A stretch of 13,595 nucleotides of DNA from an uncultured Fretibacterium sp. (GTDB taxonomy: Bacteria; Synergistota; Synergistia; Synergistales; Aminobacteriaceae). Shown one piece after another: positions 7,464-13,276 of this stretch (positions are counted from its first letter, which is position 1; every line of letters starts with the position of its first letter). Both the position numbers and the translations under genes were made by a program. The stretch is from contig NZ_CALIAA010000215.1 in the NCBI RefSeq assembly GCF_938040765.1, positions 1 to 13,595 of the forward strand, read 5' to 3'. Under the pieces are notes generated by a model that was not told the DNA's origin, did not search any database, and was given only the letters and a program-made list of their open reading frames with translations.

Positions 7464-7997
7464 CTATGGTTTGGGAGCGACGATGGCCTCCACCGTCACA
7501 TCGGCCTGGATCCAGCCCCGAGACGCCTCCGCGGAAGCCCCCACCGGTTTGTCGGCCCCCAGGGTGAGATTGGATACCCTCACCGTCGTCGGGAGATTGC
7601 GCCATGCCGCGAAGACATCCATCAACGCGTAATACTCCCCCCGAACCGTCATCGCGATGGCACTGACGCCCTCCGCGTTCACACCCTGCTGGCGGGTGGA
7701 CAATATCTCCACCGAGTTGTTCTGCAGTACCTGCTGAACGCCGGAGTAGAAGGCCATTTCGTCCGGGGCCACGTTGACGCTGTAGTTCTCGAGCTCCTTG
7801 AACGCATTGGTAAAGACGGACTTCTGAGCTATCAGCGCCTGGGTGGTGCTCTCCAGGTCGACCCGCTGCTGCTGCAGCTCATCGGCCCGGGAATGGAGTT
7901 CGCTCAAACGCTCCCCCAAATAATAGACAGCACCGCCAAGGGCCGCGCACAACAGGAAAAACAGCAGCCCCAAAATCGTAATTTTGTTGTCCTTCAT
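7464..7997 (-). CDS. pilO: PilO-like pilus alignment-complex protein
   Basis: PilO forms a heterodimer with PilN in the inner membrane and links the cytoplasmic PilM ring to PilP and the secretin. The 177-aa protein has a short cytoplasmic start (MKDNK), one membrane helix (about 6-27), a coiled coil (about 28-70, with ELQQQRVDLESTTQALIAQ) and a C-terminal ferredoxin-like domain (about 80-177: FYSGVQQVLQNNSVEI and IAMTVRGEYYALMDVFAAWRN). The repeated short-strand pattern and the MTVRGEYYALMDVFAAW segment are typical of PilO. Its ATG overlaps the pilN stop as ATGA, so translation is probably coupled. Confidence 0.86.
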   Translation of the reverse strand: MKDNKITILGLLFFLLCAALGGAVYYLGERLSELHSRADELQQQRVDLESTTQALIAQKSVFTNAFKELENYSVNVAPDEMAFYSGVQQVLQNNSVEILSTRQQGVNAEGVSAIAMTVRGEYYALMDVFAAWRNLPTTVRVSNLTLGADKPVGASAEASRGWIQADVTVEAIVAPKP

Positions 7998-8599
7998 GGC
8001 CGTCCCCCCTCAGAGGAGCCCTGACCAAAGGGGCGAGCGATCAAGGTAAGGGTAAAGGACACCCGTCCCGTCTTCTCGTCCTTCTTCGTGGAGGGCATGG
8101 TGACCGCGCTGAAGAGCCCGCTGCTGCTCAGCCCATCCGTCAAGGCGATGATCTGCTCTTCCGCCGCCGCTGTGGCATCGACCGTCACGACATAGAAGAC
8201 CGTTTTATCCTCCCTCGCGCTCGGGACGAAACGTACGGAGTTCACCCCCATGCCCCGCTCCAGATGAGCCTCCAAGGCGTTCAGGACCTCCAGGGTCGGG
8301 GGCTCGCTCTGCATGATCTCGAGGGTCTTCTTGAACTGCTCCTCCCGTTCCTTCAAGCGCGCGATCTCGGCGAGCAAAGCCGTCTTGCTGCTCTCGAGAT
8401 CGGCGATCTCCCCCTCCAAGACCTCGATTCGCGACTGCAGATCCTGAGTTTCAATGAAGGCCATAACGACATAATAGCCGCTGCTTACTAAGAAGGCCAG
8501 CAACAGCAAAACGGCTACAAGCCTGACGAAGCTGAAGGAATGGCGTTTGCGCTCCCACTCCAGATACTCCGCGGGCCGGAGGTCAAATTGTACCCTCAT
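7994..8599 (-). CDS. pilN: PilN-like pilus alignment-complex protein
   Basis: PilN is a bitopic inner-membrane protein whose short cytoplasmic N-terminus docks on PilM. This 201-aa protein starts MRVQFDLRPAEYLEWERK, comparable in place to the INLLP motif of PilN. It has one membrane helix (about 24-46), a strong coiled coil (about 50-95, QSRIEVLEGEIADLESSKTA) and a C-terminal ferredoxin-like periplasmic domain (about 105-195). The frame is open upstream to 8683, but that part lies inside pilM. ATG at 8599 overlaps the pilM stop as ATGA and has GAGG eight bases upstream, so it is preferred. The end overlaps pilO by four bases. Confidence 0.87.
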   Translation of the reverse strand: MRVQFDLRPAEYLEWERKRHSFSFVRLVAVLLLLAFLVSSGYYVVMAFIETQDLQSRIEVLEGEIADLESSKTALLAEIARLKEREEQFKKTLEIMQSEPPTLEVLNALEAHLERGMGVNSVRFVPSAREDKTVFYVVTVDATAAAEEQIIALTDGLSSSGLFSAVTMPSTKKDEKTGRVSFTLTLIARPFGQGSSEGGRP

Positions 8600-9537
8600 A
8601 GCAGATTCCTCAAAGCGAGCCCAAAGGCCGAATCGTACCCCGGGACGCTGCCGAGGGGCGATGGAGCTCCCCACGTCGACCAAACATCGGAGACGGAGAC
8701 ATTCACGGACACCCCGGCCTCCAGGAAGGACTTCAGTTTCGGGTTGTCCCCGATGCTACCGCCCAAAATCAGATTACGGATCTCGATCCCGCGGTACTGG
8801 TTGCCGGCGAAGATCATCGTGTTCTGAACATCTTGGAGTATCGGCATCAAATCCGCCTCGGAGTTCCGGCGCTCGGGATACGTCAAGTCGATCAGCGTGG
8901 ACCGATAGAGAATGCCGTTATCCCGATACCCCAGGACGATGTGCGTCACCTCCGGCTCGACGCCGACGACAAAATACGTGTCGTTGCGAGTGCTCGGTCC
9001 GATGGAGGCTCGGAAAAACGCGACGTTCATGGGCTCGACAGCCATAACCGGGACCCCGGCGCGCTCGGCCGACCTCAAAAAATCCCTCATGTAGTCCAGT
9101 TTGCACGTGGCCACAAGAACCGTCGATTTGGCCGAGACATCCCGGGCCGGGACCTCCACCTCGGCGATATCGGCGGCCGACTCGGCCCATGAGTAGGGAA
9201 AATACTTCTCGAATTCAAGGGACAAAGCGTCACGAATATCGTCCAGGGGCATTCTGGGATATTCGACCAGACGCAGCGTCACGTCCCTTGAAGGGACCCC
9301 CAAAACCACGGGACATGAAAATTTTCCGAGCCTGCTTTTGAGGTCTTCAAAGCCCCTCTCGATCATCCCGACCTTCTGCAGCGATTCCTTAACGACACCG
9401 CCTGCAGGTATAGGGACAAACTCCTGCCTCACTACGCGCAGCCCTGCTCCATTGCGTTCCAGTTCGAGGTACCGTAAGGAGTCTTCGTGCAGGGCCAATC
9501 CTGCGGAGACTCCCTGACCCTTTTTCCCTGAAAGCAA
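8596..9537 (-). CDS. pilM: Type IV pilus assembly ATPase-fold protein PilM
   Basis: PilM is an actin/FtsA-like cytoplasmic protein that forms a ring under the pilus alignment complex by binding the PilN N-terminus. The 313-aa protein shows the actin-like pattern: SAGLALHEDSLRYLELER at the N-terminus, VVLGVPSRDVTLRLVEYP and MPLDDIRDALSLEFEKYFPY (typical of PilM), then VLVATCKLDYMRDFLRSAERAG, VVGVEPEVTHIVLGY and the late LILGGSIGDNP loop. The frame extends to GTG 9555, but TTG at 9537 follows GGAGGAGG (9545-9552) by seven bases, so I prefer it. It heads the pilMNOPQ operon, with an extended -10 promoter about 60 bases upstream. Confidence 0.9.
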   Translation of the reverse strand: MLSGKKGQGVSAGLALHEDSLRYLELERNGAGLRVVRQEFVPIPAGGVVKESLQKVGMIERGFEDLKSRLGKFSCPVVLGVPSRDVTLRLVEYPRMPLDDIRDALSLEFEKYFPYSWAESAADIAEVEVPARDVSAKSTVLVATCKLDYMRDFLRSAERAGVPVMAVEPMNVAFFRASIGPSTRNDTYFVVGVEPEVTHIVLGYRDNGILYRSTLIDLTYPERRNSEADLMPILQDVQNTMIFAGNQYRGIEIRNLILGGSIGDNPKLKSFLEAGVSVNVSVSDVWSTWGAPSPLGSVPGYDSAFGLALRNLL

Positions 9538-9544
9538 TATGCCG

Positions 9545-9552
9545 CCTCCTCC
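9545..9552 (-). promoter_or_regulatory. Shine-Dalgarno deciding the pilM start
   Basis: The minus strand reads GGAGGAGG seven bases before TTG 9537. The alternative GTG at 9555 would put this motif inside the coding region as consecutive Gly codons (MGGGG), so the TTG is the better start. Confidence 0.7.
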
Positions 9553-9599
9553 CACAGTAAGGGGTCCTAGCCCTTCCCGGATTTATTTTGCCTTTCCCT

Positions 9600-9608
9600 A
9601 TTATAGCA
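9600..9608 (-). promoter_or_regulatory. Extended -10 promoter for pilMNOPQ
   Basis: The minus strand reads TGCTATAAT: a perfect TATAAT (9600-9605) with the TGn extension. No close match to TTGACA is found 17 bases upstream (CTCCCA at 9623-9628), which is acceptable for an extended -10 promoter. It lies about 63 bases before the chosen pilM start. The stretch 9609-9780, between this and the divergent ffs promoter, is AT-rich and holds nothing else I can support. Confidence 0.6.
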
Positions 9609-9780
9609 ATCACTTTCAAAACTGGGAGCAAAAATCGATGGGAATGGGAGAAAAATCTCAAACTCGCAAAAGACGCTGTACGATTGCGATATAAATCCAT
9701 CTTTCCTTGAAAACATCAATATCTTTGCCGCCATAAGTACATGAAAGCCGAAAACGCTCGCCCACATGTATCATGTATAG

Positions 9781-9786
9781 TATAAT
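9781..9786 (+). promoter_or_regulatory. -10 box of the SRP RNA gene
   Basis: A perfect TATAAT lies about eight to twelve bases before the likely 5' end of the SRP RNA. The sequence 16-18 bases upstream (around 9757-9763, TCGCCC) is not a recognisable -35 hexamer, so the upstream half of the promoter is uncertain. It is divergent from the pilM promoter. Confidence 0.6.
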
Positions 9787-9796
9787 GAAGCCCAAT

Positions 9797-9920
9797 CCCC
9801 CGATGCGGGGGCTCAGTCCTGTGCGGCGAAGGCCCGTGAACCCTGTCGGGCCCGGAAGGGAGCAGCAGTAAGCGGTGATCTTCGGGTGCCACGGGGTCGC
9901 TGGGTTCCCGCAGCGGGGGC
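9797..9920 (+). ncRNA. ffs: Signal recognition particle RNA, bacterial small type (4.5S)
   Basis: This RNA pairs with Ffh to target nascent membrane proteins. The conserved tip is clear: CCCGGAAGGGAGCAGC (9851-9866), with the GGAA tetraloop and the asymmetric/symmetric internal loop region (GTGAACCCTGTC before it, AGTAAGCGG after it). The two arms pair: TGCGGGGGCTCAG (9805-9817) with CTGGGTTCCCGCA (9900-9912), a 13-bp stem using several G-U pairs. An outer CCCCCG (9797-9802) pairs with CGGGGG (9914-9919) across one A-G mismatch. CTTTCTT follows, so the closing stem may act as the terminator. No Alu domain is present, consistent with the small type. The exact ends are estimated from pairing, and the mature RNA may be shorter. 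Confidence 0.95.
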
Positions 9921-9978
9921 TTTCTTGTCCCACTTCCCCATCCCCGGCAAGCGTCTCTGTCGTATAATATTTGTCGTT

Positions 9979-9990
9979 GGCCGATCGGCC
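9979..9990. repeat. Perfect 12-bp palindrome GGCCGATCGGCC
   Basis: The site reads the same on both strands and begins eleven bases after the TATAAT at 9963-9968, near where a transcript from it would begin. It could be an operator or the foot of a small hairpin. No known regulator is identified. Confidence 0.5.
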
Positions 9991-9993
9991 GCC

Positions 9994-10019
9994 TCATTCG
10001 ACCCGGGGCTCTCGAATGA
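9994..10019. repeat. Inverted repeat TCATTCGA/TCGAATGA
   Basis: There are two 8-bp arms (9994-10001 and 10012-10019) around a ten-base GC-rich centre. It follows the 12-bp palindrome directly. It might be a regulator site or a hairpin in a leader, and no T-run follows, so it is not a terminator. Confidence 0.5.
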
Positions 10020-10079
10020 CGTCTCATTCCCGTTTGGCGCCTATTATCGTTATAAAGGGAAACGCTAATTTAACGGGAA

Positions 10080-10162
10080 GCCCCCCGATGCAACGCCTGA
10101 GCGACCCGCTCAACCGGTGGGGCGACTAAGTGATCGACATGGCATGCCCCGCTTTTTGGGCA
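10080..10162 (+). other. Candidate structured RNA element
   Basis: Three possible helices stand in a row: an outer GCCCC/GGGGC (10080-10084 with 10119-10123) enclosing TGAGCG-ACC-CGCTCA (10098-10112), then TGCCC/GGGCA (10145-10149 with 10158-10162) around a T-rich loop. I compared it by eye with common riboswitch cores and did not find a match. It may be transcribed towards the permease genes, but it ends about 320 bases before them. Confidence 0.3.
10125..10139 (+). repeat. 15-bp direct repeat, copy 1
   Basis: ACTAAGTGATCGACA occurs here and again at 10177-10191, exactly 52 bases apart. Each copy contains a GTG that opens a short reading frame, in two different phases. Confidence 0.8.
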
Positions 10163-10176
10163 CAACTGATGAAGAA

Positions 10177-10191
10177 ACTAAGTGATCGACA
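10177..10191 (+). repeat. 15-bp direct repeat, copy 2
   Basis: This is an identical copy of 10125-10139, lying five bases before the first 27-bp tandem repeat. Confidence 0.8.
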
Positions 10192-10195
10192 CAAC

Positions 10196-10276
10196 TCGCG
10201 TTGCTCGTTGGTCGTCTACTTATCGCGTTGCTCGTTGGTCGCCTGTTTATCGTTACGCTCGTTGGTGGTCCGCTTG
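10196..10276 (+). repeat. Three tandem 27-bp repeats
   Basis: The units are 10196-10222, 10223-10249 and 10250-10276, sharing the core CTCGTTGGT. Units 1 and 2 match at 24 of 27 positions and unit 3 matches unit 2 at 18 of 27. The period is a multiple of three, so at least two phases stay open: one from GTG 10130 (53 codons, giving a nine-residue motif of the type SRCSLVVYL) and one from GTG 10182 (71 codons, giving RVARWSSTY-type repeats). Neither has a convincing ribosome-binding site, so I annotate the repeat rather than a gene. Confidence 0.85.
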
Positions 10277-10313
10277 TGGCGGTTTGCTTAGGTGGTACCC
10301 CAGCTTGCCTGTT

Positions 10314-10392
10314 TTGAGGCGGAAGCCTGCCGGGGGCGCCGCTGCCCCCGGCAGGGGAGTCCTCGCTTCGCTTGCGGGCCGCTCGGCCTCAA
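10314..10392. repeat. Nested inverted repeat with 12-bp GC hairpin
   Basis: CCTGCCGGGGGC (10326-10337) and GCCCCCGGCAGG (10344-10355) pair perfectly around a six-base loop. An outer pair TTGAGGC (10314-10320) and GCCTCAA (10386-10392) encloses this and a further GC-rich stretch with GCGGGCCGC. No T-run follows, so it is not a standard terminator. The form resembles a repetitive extragenic palindrome or small mobile cassette, but no second copy is in this window. Confidence 0.8.
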
Positions 10393-10482
10393 GATAGCGG
10401 CGTGGGGCACGTTGGTTTTTATGTCCATCCCGCTCCGAATGTATCGCCCCCTATCCTGAAAACAGTAAGGAGAGATACGAGC

Positions 10483-11919
10483 ATGAGCAATGCGAATGCG
10501 GAAGAGACAACCCGTAACGGAAAGCTGCGTTTCGTCGAACCCCACATCTTCGCCATCCTCTTCTTCTTCATCGTCCTGATGGCCCTGTGTACCCGGGTCA
10601 TCCCCGCCGGCGTCTACAAGCGCATCCCCATCGAGGTGGAGGGGGCTGCGCGAATGATGGTGGATCCGACGTCCTATCATCGTGTCGAGAGGACCCCGGT
10701 GAGCCTGTTGGGCGTCTTCATGTCCATCCCCCAGGGCTTTGCGGAGGCCGCGGCCGTCATCGCCGTGACGTTCTGCGTGGGTGGGGCATTCGGGGTCGTC
10801 AAGCGTACCGGCGCCATCTCCATAGGGGTCGCGGCGCTGGCGCGCCGGATGTCGAGGCGGGGCATCATGGTCATCCCCGTCCTGATGGTGGCCTTTGCCG
10901 CCATAGCGGCATTCATAGGGACTCAGGAGCTCTCGCTGATTTACGTGCCGATCATCCTGCCTCTGATGCTGGCCCTGGGGTTCGATTCCATGACCGCCGC
11001 CGCCACGGCCCTCTGCGCCACGACGGCGGGGTTCACGGGGGCGATCACCAATCCGTTCACGGTCGGGCTGGCGCAGAAGATCTCCGACGTGCCGCTCTAC
11101 TCCGGGGCAGGCTACCGCTTCGTGGTGCTCGTCGTCCTGACCTCTGTCACGATACTTTACGTCATGCGCTACGCGAGCCGGGTGCGCAGGGACCCTTCGA
11201 AGAGCCTGGTGCGCGAGACCGATGTGCGCTGGCGGGAGGAGTTCGCCGAGGAGGATGAGGCGGCCCATACCAGGGCGACGACGCGGGAGATCCTGGCGGG
11301 AGTCTCCGCCGTCCTGATGTTCGCCTGGATGATCTGGGGAGTCCTCGCCTGGAAGTGGGAGATGGTCCACATGGGCGGGATGCTCCTCGCCATAGGCCTG
11401 GTCTCCGGCCTCCTTGGAGGGCTGAATCCCAACGCCATCTGCCGCGCCTTCGAGGAGGGGTTCGGAGAGGTCCTGCTGGGGGCCATGATCATGGGGGTGG
11501 CGCGTGGTGTGGCCGTCGTGATGACCCAGGGACAGATCATCGATACGGTCATCTTCTACATGGCCCGGATGATCCAGCACATTCCGCCGGCCGTGAATGC
11601 CGTGGGAATGTTCGTCGCGCAGAGCGGATTCAACTTCCTGGTCTCGTCGGGAAGCGGGCAGGCCGTCATCACGATGCCGATCATGGCGCCCCTGGCCGAT
11701 CTCGTGGGGGTTACCCGTCAGGTCTCGATCCTGGCCTTTCAGCTTGGGGACGGATTGTCGAACATCATCTTCCCCACCTCCGGCTATTTCATGGCCGTCC
11801 TGGCCCTGGCCCGCATTCCGTGGGACCGCTGGCTGCGCTTCATGTTGCCGCTCTTTCTGATCGAGAGCCTTTTGGGCAGCGTGTTTCTGGTGATCGCTCA
11901 GCTGATCGGCTGGCAGTGA
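10483..11919 (+). CDS. YfcC/DcuC-family permease
   Basis: This is a polytopic inner-membrane carrier of the C4-dicarboxylate anaerobic carrier / YfcC superfamily, whose members move dicarboxylates or basic amino acids, sometimes by exchange. The 478-aa length is normal. Two similar halves are visible. The first has AAFIGTQELSLIYVPIILPL (142-161) and TAGFTGAITNPFTVGLAQ (181-198). The second has SSGSGQAVITMPIMAPLADL (388-407) and FQLGDGLSNIIFPTSGYF (419-436). A charged cytoplasmic loop (about 232-268) separates them. These hairpin motifs are typical of the family, and none fixes the substrate. ATG 10483 has AAGGAGAG upstream (10467-10474); the longer frame from 10372 would run into the hairpin region and lacks a site. 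It heads an apparent operon with a DAACS-type symporter 62 bases downstream and a racemase. Confidence 0.9.
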   Translation: MSNANAEETTRNGKLRFVEPHIFAILFFFIVLMALCTRVIPAGVYKRIPIEVEGAARMMVDPTSYHRVERTPVSLLGVFMSIPQGFAEAAAVIAVTFCVGGAFGVVKRTGAISIGVAALARRMSRRGIMVIPVLMVAFAAIAAFIGTQELSLIYVPIILPLMLALGFDSMTAAATALCATTAGFTGAITNPFTVGLAQKISDVPLYSGAGYRFVVLVVLTSVTILYVMRYASRVRRDPSKSLVRETDVRWREEFAEEDEAAHTRATTREILAGVSAVLMFAWMIWGVLAWKWEMVHMGGMLLAIGLVSGLLGGLNPNAICRAFEEGFGEVLLGAMIMGVARGVAVVMTQGQIIDTVIFYMARMIQHIPPAVNAVGMFVAQSGFNFLVSSGSGQAVITMPIMAPLADLVGVTRQVSILAFQLGDGLSNIIFPTSGYFMAVLALARIPWDRWLRFMLPLFLIESLLGSVFLVIAQLIGWQ

Positions 11920-11981
11920 ACGTGACGGCGGCTCCCGTGGGCCTTCCTTGTTCGTGAGTCGATTGTGAGGAGAATAAATCT

Positions 11982-13241
11982 ATGGAACAGGACAAAAGCA
12001 ACCGGAAATTCAAACTTTCCCTGACCCACAGCATCCTGATAGCTACCGTCCTGGGGATAATCGTGGGGTATCTCGTGGGCCCTGCAATAGCTCCGATCAA
12101 GATCTTCGGCGATATCTTCCTGCGTTTGATTCAGATGTCCGTTCCCCTGATCATACTGGGGGCCGTCTTGGAGGCTGTGGGGCAGATCAATCCCAAAGAG
12201 CTCGGTAAACTGGGATTTAAGATGTTCGTGTGGTTCTCGGTTTCTACCGTCATCGCCGCCGTGATTGGTCTTGCCCTGGCCTTCACCATTCAGCCCGGCG
12301 TCGGGCTCCCCCCCATGGAGACGGTCAATCCGGTTCAGCCGCCAACGCAAACGATCGCGCAGGTCATACTGAACTTCTTCCCTGTCAATATCGTCGACTC
12401 CATGGCCAAAGGGTCCATGATCCAGGTGATTGTCTTCGCTATAGTACTTGGTATTGCGGTCAGCGTGAACATGAGGGACGACGGAGATCGGTCCCTGTTG
12501 AATGGCCTGCGCGTCTTCAACAAGTCTCTCCTGACCATGATCAAAGTGATCATGAAAACCGCGCCGTTGGGGGTTTTTTCGCTCATGGCCTGGGTCTCGG
12601 GATCTCTGGGGTTCAACATCATCATTCCTCTGATCAAATACCTCGGCGGAATCTCCTTGGGCGTCGTCATTGTTATGGTACTCATGATCGCGATCACTGC
12701 GGCCTATGTGAGGGTCAACCCCTTTAAGTTAGCGGCGAAGCTTGGGAACATGACTCTTGTTGCCGCCACGACCACATCCTCCGCTATCTCCCTTCCGGTC
12801 AAAATGGAGGATTCGGAGAACAAGCTGGGCGTCAGCAAGAAGATCTCGAATCTCGTCAACCCTCTGGGAATGGTGCTCAACAGTGCGGGGCAAGCGATTT
12901 TCCTGTCCATGGGCAGCATCATGATCGCCCAGTTCTTCCACATCGATATGACCCTCGGCAGGACCATCCAGGTCGTTGCGATATCCACCCTGGCCTGCAT
13001 GGGAACCCTTGCCGTTCCGGGCGGGGCCCTGATCATCCTTGCGAGCCTCATGCCAACCCTGGGGCTTCCCGCGGAGGGCATCGCCATTCTGGCCAGCGTG
13101 GATTGGTTTCGGGGCATGATTACGACGATTCCCAATGTCGACTGCGACGCGCTGATCGCCTTGATTATCGCTAAGGGCGAGGGCGAGTTCAACCGGGACA
13201 TCTTCGACGGTAAGGTAGACCCCACGAAGTGCGACGCGTAG
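11982..13241 (+). CDS. SLC1/DAACS-family cation symporter with divergent substrate site
   Basis: This 419-aa elevator-type transporter belongs to the dicarboxylate/amino acid:cation symporter family. The hairpin 1 motif is TTTSSAISLP (263-272), hairpin 2 GTLAVPGGALI (341-351), and the last helix VDWFRGMITTIPNVDCDALIA begins at 373. By hand alignment with the archaeal GltPh, the Na-site residues Asn401 and Asp405 are kept (Asn385, Asp389). However, Asp394 (binds the substrate amino group) is Gly378 and Arg397 (binds the side-chain carboxylate) is Thr381. The TM7 NMDGT motif reads NSAGQ (300-304). The substrate is therefore probably not glutamate or aspartate. ATG 11982 has GAGGAG nine bases upstream. 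A YfcC-type permease precedes it and an Asp/Glu/hydantoin racemase family gene begins 35 bases after it. A gene symbol such as gltP would mislead. Confidence 0.92.
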   Translation: MEQDKSNRKFKLSLTHSILIATVLGIIVGYLVGPAIAPIKIFGDIFLRLIQMSVPLIILGAVLEAVGQINPKELGKLGFKMFVWFSVSTVIAAVIGLALAFTIQPGVGLPPMETVNPVQPPTQTIAQVILNFFPVNIVDSMAKGSMIQVIVFAIVLGIAVSVNMRDDGDRSLLNGLRVFNKSLLTMIKVIMKTAPLGVFSLMAWVSGSLGFNIIIPLIKYLGGISLGVVIVMVLMIAITAAYVRVNPFKLAAKLGNMTLVAATTTSSAISLPVKMEDSENKLGVSKKISNLVNPLGMVLNSAGQAIFLSMGSIMIAQFFHIDMTLGRTIQVVAISTLACMGTLAVPGGALIILASLMPTLGLPAEGIAILASVDWFRGMITTIPNVDCDALIALIIAKGEGEFNRDIFDGKVDPTKCDA

Positions 13242-13276
13242 CTTCACGGTTTTGAGGATGAGTGAGGTGATTCGGA

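Larger units (their letters stand above)
9921..10482. other. Gene-free, structure-rich region between ffs and the permease operon
   Basis: No convincing protein gene lies here. Reading frames that cross it are short, lack ribosome-binding sites, or are driven by the tandem repeats. It contains a TATAAT (9963-9968), a 12-bp palindrome, several inverted repeats, two 15-bp direct repeats, three 27-bp tandem repeats and a long GC hairpin, itemised separately. The promoter of the downstream permease operon should lie in this region, but I could not identify a convincing -35/-10 pair near it. Confidence 0.7.

Noticed and set aside
9609..9780. tRNA or small gene between pilM and ffs
   Set aside because: The stretch is AT-rich, with no cloverleaf (no TTCGA-type T arm or CCA end) and only short frames without start signals.
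10080..10162. Known riboswitch (glycine, SAM, fluoride, ZTP, guanidine, glutamine types)
   Set aside because: I could not match any conserved core by eye, and the element is far from the next start codon.
10196..10276. CRISPR array
   Set aside because: The units are directly adjacent with no spacers, differ from one another, and no cas genes are present.
10326..10355. Rho-independent terminator
   Set aside because: The hairpin is strong but GGAGTCCTCG follows rather than a T-run on the plus strand, and there is no T-run on the minus-strand side either.
10130..10397. Small protein genes in the repeat region (53 and 71 codons)
   Set aside because: They start with GTG without a convincing Shine-Dalgarno and consist mainly of the tandem repeat, and two phases are equally open. 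I kept this as a finding, not as a CDS.
10288..11580. Long open frame of 430 codons on the minus strand
   Set aside because: It is antisense to the YfcC-type permease. The product is His/Asp/Arg-rich without motifs and runs into the intergenic hairpin.
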